DNA of 17,237 bases from the NCBI GenBank assembly GCA_913009745.1, contig CAJVWL010000001.1, forward strand, positions 1-17,237. Direction: 5' to 3'. Of this stretch, positions 12,880 through 17,237 are shown piece by piece. Position 1 is the first letter of the stretch; every line of letters begins with the position of its first letter. The stretch comes from an uncultured bacterium (GTDB lineage: Bacteria > Patescibacteriota > Minisyncoccia > UBA6257 > Colwellbacteraceae). A model generated the notes under the pieces. It saw nothing but the letters and a program-made list of their open reading frames with translations, ran no database searches and had not been told where the DNA came from. The position numbers were made by a program, and so were the translations under genes.

Positions 12880-14093
12880 GACAATCTGCTCTATATACAA
12901 AAACTAGACGTGAGACCCCAAGAGATGAGGTTTCAAAGAATGCCAGGCTGCTTGTGCGTGGAGGATTTGTAAACAAAGAAATGGCGGGAGTGTATTCATA
13001 TTTGCCGCTTGGCGTAATGGTATTGAGAAAAATAGAAAATATAATAAGAGAAGAAATGAACTCAATAGGAGGACAGGAGGTCTATCTTTCGGTTCTTCAA
13101 AACCCACATCCGTGGAAAATGTCAGGCAGGTGGAATGATTCGACTATGAGTGACTGGTTTAAAACAAGAAATAGTGAATTCGGGCTTGGAAACACCCACG
13201 AAGAGCCACTGGCATACTCAATGCGATATCACATTTCTTCATATAAAGACCTCCCTATATATGTTTATCAGATTCAATCAAAGTTTAGGAAAGAATTAAG
13301 AGCAAAAAGCGGCCTTCTAAGGGGAAGGGAATTTATTATGAAAGATTTATATTCATTCAACAAAGACACAGCAGGACTTGATACGTTTTATGAAAAATGC
13401 GCTCGCAGCTACAAAAAAATATTTAAAAGAGTTGGCATTGGTGATAAAACATATTTCACCTTTGCAAGCGGCGGCGTATTTAGTAAATATAGCCATGAAT
13501 TTCAAACTATAAATGACGCCGGTGAGGATACTATATATATAGATGAAGAAAAGGGAATAGCAATCAATAAAGAGGTTTATACAAAAAAGACTGTTCGGGA
13601 ACTCGGACTTAATGAAGAAAAGCTGATTAAAAAGAGTGCAATAGAAGTCGGTAATATATTCAAGCTTGGGACTAGATTCTCCGAAGCGTTAGGGTTAACA
13701 TACGCAGACAAAAATGGAAACGACATTCCAGTTGTTATGGGAAGTTATGGAATAGGATTGGGGCGTCTTATGGCAACATTAGTTGAGGTGCTTTCCGATA
13801 ACAAGGGCATTGTATGGCCGGAATCAGTATCTCCATTTAAATTGCATCTCATTGAACTGGGAAGCGGTCTTGGTAAAAATCTATACAACACGTTAAAGAA
13901 AAATAATATAGATGTATTGTATGATGACAGAGACATAACTGCAGGTGAAAAATTCACGGATGCAGATTTATTGGGCATTCCATGGAGATTTGTGGTGAGC
14001 CCTAAAACTGGGAAGAAAATTGAGATTAAAAAAAGAACTTCCAAAAAGGCACAAATTATAAGCTATGATGAGGCTATTAGAAAATTTTCATAA
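12876..14093 (+). CDS. proS: Prolyl-tRNA synthetase, short form without editing insertion
   Basis: This class II aminoacyl-tRNA synthetase charges tRNA-Pro. The 405-residue product has motif 1 around LPLGVMVLRKIENIIREEM (43-61), the THEE loop (107-110), motif 2 FRKELRAKSGLLRGREFIMKDLYSF (137-161), SHEFQ (206-210), IEVGNIFKLGTRFSEALG (256-273), motif 3 GSYGIGLGRLMA (289-300) and an anticodon-binding domain (about 318-405, VLYDDRDITAGEKFTDADLLGIPWRFVV). Standard bacterial ProS is about 570 residues; the roughly 180-residue INS editing domain expected between motifs 2 and 3 is absent. The start overlaps the rseP stop (ATGA). Identity is very secure; lack of cis editing against Ala-tRNA-Pro follows from the missing domain. 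Confidence 0.96.
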   Translation: MRQSALYTKTRRETPRDEVSKNARLLVRGGFVNKEMAGVYSYLPLGVMVLRKIENIIREEMNSIGGQEVYLSVLQNPHPWKMSGRWNDSTMSDWFKTRNSEFGLGNTHEEPLAYSMRYHISSYKDLPIYVYQIQSKFRKELRAKSGLLRGREFIMKDLYSFNKDTAGLDTFYEKCARSYKKIFKRVGIGDKTYFTFASGGVFSKYSHEFQTINDAGEDTIYIDEEKGIAINKEVYTKKTVRELGLNEEKLIKKSAIEVGNIFKLGTRFSEALGLTYADKNGNDIPVVMGSYGIGLGRLMATLVEVLSDNKGIVWPESVSPFKLHLIELGSGLGKNLYNTLKKNNIDVLYDDRDITAGEKFTDADLLGIPWRFVVSPKTGKKIEIKKRTSKKAQIISYDEAIRKFS

Positions 14094-15114
14094 ACGTGCG
14101 GGTATTGATCTTGGGACGGCAAACCTTCTCGTATATATTAAGGGGCAAGGCATTACGGTTAACGAACCTACACTTGTAGCTGTAAATAATCGCACAAACC
14201 AGATTCTTGCCATCGGGAGTGAAGCTAAGAAGATGCTTGACAGAACACCGGCACACGTAACATTGATAAAGCCGCTCATGAACGGTGTGGTGTCCGATTT
14301 TGAAATAACAGAGGAAGTTCTCAAGCATTCTCTCAGACAGGCAGGAGGCAACACATTTTTCTCAAGGTATCAGCTTGTAGCTATAACTATTCCTACGGAC
14401 CTTACCGAAGTTGAGAGAAAATCGGTTGAAGATGCAGCTATCGCGTCCGGAGCATCACGGGTAAAGCTTGTTGAGGAACCCATAGCTTCTGCAATTGGAA
14501 TACGCTTGCCAATTGAAGACCCAACGGCAAACATGATAGTCAATATTGGCGGCGGAACTACCGAAATATCAATCATATCCGTGGGAGGCGCCGTAGTCTC
14601 AAGAAGCGTGAAGGTTGCGGGACAACAGTTGAGCGATGACATAATAAAGTTTATAAAAAATGAACATAAATTATTAATAGGCGAGCCAACAGCCGAAGAA
14701 CTGAAAATAAATATAGGATCTGCCGTGCCAATTGACGAAAGGCTGGAAATGCCGATTAGGGGCCGTGATATATCTTCCGGATTACCAAAAGAAGTGGTGG
14801 TTAAAAATACGCATATTAAAGCCGCTCTCCAAAAATCACTTAAATCAATATCTGACACAATAAAATCACTTCTTGAAGAAGCCCCGCCCGAGCTAGTTGG
14901 CGATGTGTGCGAGAAAGGAATATATCTTGCCGGAGGAGGATCTCTTCTTAGAGGGCTAGATAAATATATAGAAAAAGAGATATCGGTAAAAACAATTTTA
15001 GTGGATGACCCGCTGACATGCGCCGTAAGGGGATTGGGAATTATTATAGAGGACCCTAAAAATTATGAAACCATTCTTTCAAATCAAGAACGACCCAAGC
15101 CAATTGATTTATGA
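14065..15114 (+). CDS. mreB: MreB-family actin-like cell-shape protein, paralogue 2
   Basis: This is the MreB of the mreBCD-mrdA elongation operon. The 349-residue product has phosphate-1 GIDLGTANLLVYI (13-25), GITVNEPTLVAV, VEEPIASAIG with Glu138, phosphate-2 NIGGGTTEISIIS (160-172), IRGRDISSGLPKEV and a canonical adenosine motif LAGGGSLLRGLD (288-299), followed by DDPLTCAVRGLG. Asn160 replaces the Asp normally seen before IGGGT. The N terminus MMRLLENFHKR could be a short amphipathic membrane anchor, and it is encoded within the 29-nt overlap with proS. ATG 14065 and ATG 14068 are both possible. The stop overlaps mreC as ATGA. By adenosine motif, N terminus and context it is the more conventional of the two paralogues. 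Confidence 0.95.
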   Translation: MMRLLENFHKRAGIDLGTANLLVYIKGQGITVNEPTLVAVNNRTNQILAIGSEAKKMLDRTPAHVTLIKPLMNGVVSDFEITEEVLKHSLRQAGGNTFFSRYQLVAITIPTDLTEVERKSVEDAAIASGASRVKLVEEPIASAIGIRLPIEDPTANMIVNIGGGTTEISIISVGGAVVSRSVKVAGQQLSDDIIKFIKNEHKLLIGEPTAEELKINIGSAVPIDERLEMPIRGRDISSGLPKEVVVKNTHIKAALQKSLKSISDTIKSLLEEAPPELVGDVCEKGIYLAGGGSLLRGLDKYIEKEISVKTILVDDPLTCAVRGLGIIIEDPKNYETILSNQERPKPIDL

Positions 15115-15776
15115 GAAAAATCTCCACCCTAAGCGCAATAATCGTGCTTTTGCTTTTATTGATTTTTGGTGGACCCTTATTTGATAAAAAGCTTTCCATA
15201 AGCCAATCAATAAATAATCTACTGAGCATCCCTTCTTCCAGGCAGGAGTTTGAAGATAAAATAGCAAGCCTGGAGGCGGAAAACCTTAAATTAAGAAAGC
15301 AAATTCTGTCAAAAGATGGAATAGATAGCGTTTCAGCTAAAGTATATTCAAGCTATCCGCTCAACAATAGAAGCGAAATTGCAATTTCTGCCGGTAAAAA
15401 GAATGGGATAGAGGTGGGAGATACCGTTGTATACGGTGATAATGTTCTTGTTGGAAAAATAACAAATGTATTTAAATCCTCAAGCATTGTAACAACAATA
15501 TTTGATCCTTCTTGGGAAATATCAGTTCGCATTGGAGATAATGAAGTTGACGCGCTTTTAAGTGGAGGTAATGAACTTACGCTAACACTAATACCCAAAG
15601 AAATAGAGATTAAGCCCGGCGAAAAAGTCGTCTCGGCTGGTTCAAATATTCCGTACGGACTGAAAATTGGAATTGTCCGCAGCGTATCTGATATCCCAGG
15701 TGGGGTATTTAAAAAAGCGATAGTTGAGCCGGACTTTCAAATCAGACAATTAAGGGATGTGGCAATTTATCATTAG
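15111..15776 (+). CDS. mreC: Rod-shape-determining protein MreC
   Basis: MreC is an extracytoplasmic scaffold that links MreB filaments to PBP2 and RodA. The 221-residue product has one N-terminal membrane segment (about 7-24), a short coiled coil rich in Glu/Lys/Leu (about 45-67, FEDKIASLEAENLKLRKQIL) and a C-terminal tandem beta-barrel region. That region carries ISAGKKNGIEVGDTVVYGDNVLVGKITNVFKSSSIVTTIFDP, typical of the family, and a second half with GEKVVSAGSNIPYGLKIGIV. It is somewhat shorter than E. coli MreC (about 367) but close to the compact forms of many bacteria. The start is coupled to mreB2 by ATGA; the last 20 bases overlap mreD. Confidence 0.95.
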   Translation: MRKISTLSAIIVLLLLLIFGGPLFDKKLSISQSINNLLSIPSSRQEFEDKIASLEAENLKLRKQILSKDGIDSVSAKVYSSYPLNNRSEIAISAGKKNGIEVGDTVVYGDNVLVGKITNVFKSSSIVTTIFDPSWEISVRIGDNEVDALLSGGNELTLTLIPKEIEIKPGEKVVSAGSNIPYGLKIGIVRSVSDIPGGVFKKAIVEPDFQIRQLRDVAIYH

Positions 15777-16209
15777 CGCGACAATTGTATCGTTGACCGC
15801 TTTTATTCAAACTACAAATCTAGTTTTTATTAATGGGCTAAAGCCGGATTTAGTGTTAATAGTTTTAGCAATTCTAGCGGCTATCCATAAAGAGTGGAAG
15901 ATACGTACGCCGTTAGCGCTTATTGCAATTTTTATCCTTAAATTTTCTCCAATGATTAATTGGATGGATGTCATATTCGCCGCAACGGTTTTTATGGCAA
16001 TGTCACTAGTCGACTATCTGCCATGGAAAAAACTCGTGAACATAATTGTTTCTATTATGATTGGTACAATTATAATCAATGCATCTGCAATTATATCTGT
16101 GGTTTTTATAGAGGAGTTGTTGTTAAATCTTATAATATCATTAATTTTCTTCTTAGTAATAAACAACTTATATGCGAAAATCATTAAAACGCAGAAAAAT
16201 AGATTTTGA
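15757..16209 (+). CDS. mreD: Rod-shape-determining membrane protein MreD
   Basis: This is an integral membrane partner of MreC and PBP2 in the elongation complex. The 150-residue product is strongly hydrophobic with about six predicted membrane segments (about 4-22, 31-45, 50-65, 70-87, 92-116 and 120-138). The NGLKPDLVLIVLAILAAI stretch (26-43) matches the MreD pattern of a Pro-Asp at the head of the second helix. MreD sequences are poorly conserved, so the name rests largely on the position between mreC and mrdA, size and topology. The start overlaps mreC by 20 nt and the 3' end overlaps mrdA by 38 nt. Confidence 0.85.
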   Translation: MWQFIISATIVSLTAFIQTTNLVFINGLKPDLVLIVLAILAAIHKEWKIRTPLALIAIFILKFSPMINWMDVIFAATVFMAMSLVDYLPWKKLVNIIVSIMIGTIIINASAIISVVFIEELLLNLIISLIFFLVINNLYAKIIKTQKNRF

Positions 16210-17237
16210 AGAAGTTATATCAGATAGTTATTCTTCTCAAAAATTAGATAGTGTGGAAAAGCCGATAAAACCGATTGTTTTTTATCTGGTATTTGTAATA
16301 GTTGCGCTGTTTTCTTTGCTGTTCCTTGTAAGGACACTCTTCTTTACCGTAACCCTGCATGATAAATATGCCGATAAGGCGCACGACAATATAAATCAAA
16401 GCGCTCCCATAATCTCTCCGAGGGGTATTATTATGGATAGAAATTCTATTCCATTAGTAGAGAATAAAGCCATTTTTAGCGTATTTTTACGATTGAATGA
16501 AATGATGCGAAACAATGAAGAAGAGGCAGTTCTTGACGTTTCGGATAAAATATTGGGGATGGATAGGGGTAATGTAAAGAAAACTCTTGACGAAACAAAT
16601 CCAGAGGATACAACGGGCATAATATTGTCAAAAAATATCTCGCGCGACCAGGTAATAGCAATAAAGTCATTAAATCTAAAATCTATTCTTGTTGAAAATG
16701 ATTATGAGAGAAATTATAAAAATCCCGCATTCTCGCATATAGTGGGATATGTCGGATTAGTCAATAAGTCGGATTTATCTAAAGATAAAAACCTTGTATT
16801 GAACGACCTTATAGGCAGATCCGGCCTTGAGGCATTTTATGACAAAAAACTTAGAGGTAAAAATGGGGAGATAATAACTTATTATGATGCCCTTGGTAAT
16901 GTAATAGATATTAGCCGCACAAAAGAGCCGATTGCCGGAGGCGACATTAAAACAACCATAGATTCTGATCTTCAAAAATATTTTTATAAAAGAATGCTCG
17001 CCGGATTAAATTCGCTTGGTAGAACATCCGGTGTTGGTATAGCTATAAACCCCCAAAACGGCGAAGTCCTTGCGTTAATTAGTTTTCCAAGCTTTGACGC
17101 AAACAATATATCTCCTTATTTGAACGACCCCTCTAAGCCGTTATTTAATCGTGTCGTTTCAGGGCTTTACAGCCCGGGCTCTACAATTAAGCCCGTTCAT
17201 GCCACGGCAGCGCTTGCAGAAGGAATTGTAACTCCTA
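16172..17237 (+). CDS. mrdA: Penicillin-binding protein 2 (class B, elongation transpeptidase), 3' partial
   Basis: PBP2 crosslinks peptidoglycan during elongation together with RodA and MreC. The frame runs open to the window end (355 residues). It shows a basic cytoplasmic tail of about 33 residues, a membrane segment at about 35-60, the pedestal motif ISPRGIIMDRN (81-91), IVGYVGLV (190-197), GRSGLEAFYDKKLRGKNG (215-232), and the start of the transpeptidase domain with GVGIAINPQNGEVLALISFPSFDANN (287-312). The active-site motif SPGSTIKP (334-341) has catalytic Ser337 and Lys340. SxN and KTG motifs lie beyond the window. Context after mreD favours PBP2 over FtsI. The only ATG near the tail is 16172, inside mreD (38-nt overlap). 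Confidence 0.95.
   Translation, partial: MRKSLKRRKIDFEEVISDSYSSQKLDSVEKPIKPIVFYLVFVIVALFSLLFLVRTLFFTVTLHDKYADKAHDNINQSAPIISPRGIIMDRNSIPLVENKAIFSVFLRLNEMMRNNEEEAVLDVSDKILGMDRGNVKKTLDETNPEDTTGIILSKNISRDQVIAIKSLNLKSILVENDYERNYKNPAFSHIVGYVGLVNKSDLSKDKNLVLNDLIGRSGLEAFYDKKLRGKNGEIITYYDALGNVIDISRTKEPIAGGDIKTTIDSDLQKYFYKRMLAGLNSLGRTSGVGIAINPQNGEVLALISFPSFDANNISPYLNDPSKPLFNRVVSGLYSPGSTIKPVHATAALAEGIVTP

Noticed and set aside
14370..14858. 162-codon minus-strand open frame inside mreB paralogue 2
   Set aside because: The antisense of a conserved MreB coding region; its Ser/Ile/Thr-rich composition mirrors the sense codons. Similar antisense frames at 4652-5113 and 1448-1828 were dropped for the same reason.
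16131..16136. TATAAT inside mreD as a possible mrdA promoter
   Set aside because: No acceptable -35 element at 16-18 bp and no extended -10; likely chance in AT-rich membrane-protein codons.
1..17237. Alternative genetic code with TGA as Gly or Trp (Gracilibacteria/SR1 or code 4)
   Set aside because: Several genes end naturally with TGA at the expected C terminus (rplP, rpsQ, adk, rseP, mreB2) and no conserved gene needs TGA read-through.
1..17237. tRNA genes, CRISPR arrays, insertion sequences, phage genes
   Set aside because: Virtually all bases are occupied by assignable coding regions; I found no repeat arrays, transposase motifs or cloverleaf-sized gaps.

Overview
The window looks like a compact chromosomal segment of a Patescibacteria (Candidate Phyla Radiation, CPR) bacterium, perhaps Parcubacteria-like. 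Three things point there. The spc ribosomal operon runs straight from rpsE to rplO with no rpmD (uL30), a loss known across CPR. Several housekeeping proteins are shortened (uL5, uL15, ProS, RseP). Genes are packed almost end to end, often with ATGA or longer overlaps. TGA is used as an ordinary stop (rplP, rpsQ, adk, rseP, mreB2), which argues against the recoded Gracilibacteria/Absconditabacteria. The phylum assignment is inference from gene content; no rRNA gene is present.

Region 1 (1-6856, + strand) is the spc operon in classical order: rplP (5' end cut by the window), rpmC, rpsQ, rplN, rplX, rplE, rpsN (zinc type), rpsH, rplF, rplR, rpsE, rplO, secY, adk-like kinase, map. It links ribosome assembly with the Sec translocon and N-terminal Met removal. 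The usual continuation (infA, rpmJ, rpsM, rpsK, rpsD, rpoA, rplQ) does not follow.

Region 2 (6853-8184, - strand) is a single unrecognised membrane-anchored PEGA/beta-propeller-like protein. Its stop codon interlocks with that of map. Its start faces murA across 20 bp that hold what looks like a symmetric bidirectional promoter.

Region 3 (8205-17237, + strand) is an apparently continuous train: murA, mreB paralogue 1, a holB-like delta' gene, frr, rseP, proS, mreB paralogue 2, mreC, mreD and mrdA/PBP2 (cut by the window end). It combines peptidoglycan precursor synthesis and the cell-elongation machine (MreB, MreC, MreD, PBP2) with a shrunken frr-rseP-proS block from which uppS, cdsA and dxr are missing.

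No intergenic stretch exceeds about 20 bp. I saw no tRNA, rRNA, CRISPR, insertion sequence or convincing terminator hairpin. I found no new multi-gene system. The most notable points are a uL15 without its C-terminal domain, two MreB paralogues that both carry Asn in place of the phosphate-2 Asp, an adenylate kinase-like protein with an altered AMP site, and the bidirectional, probably leaderless promoter.
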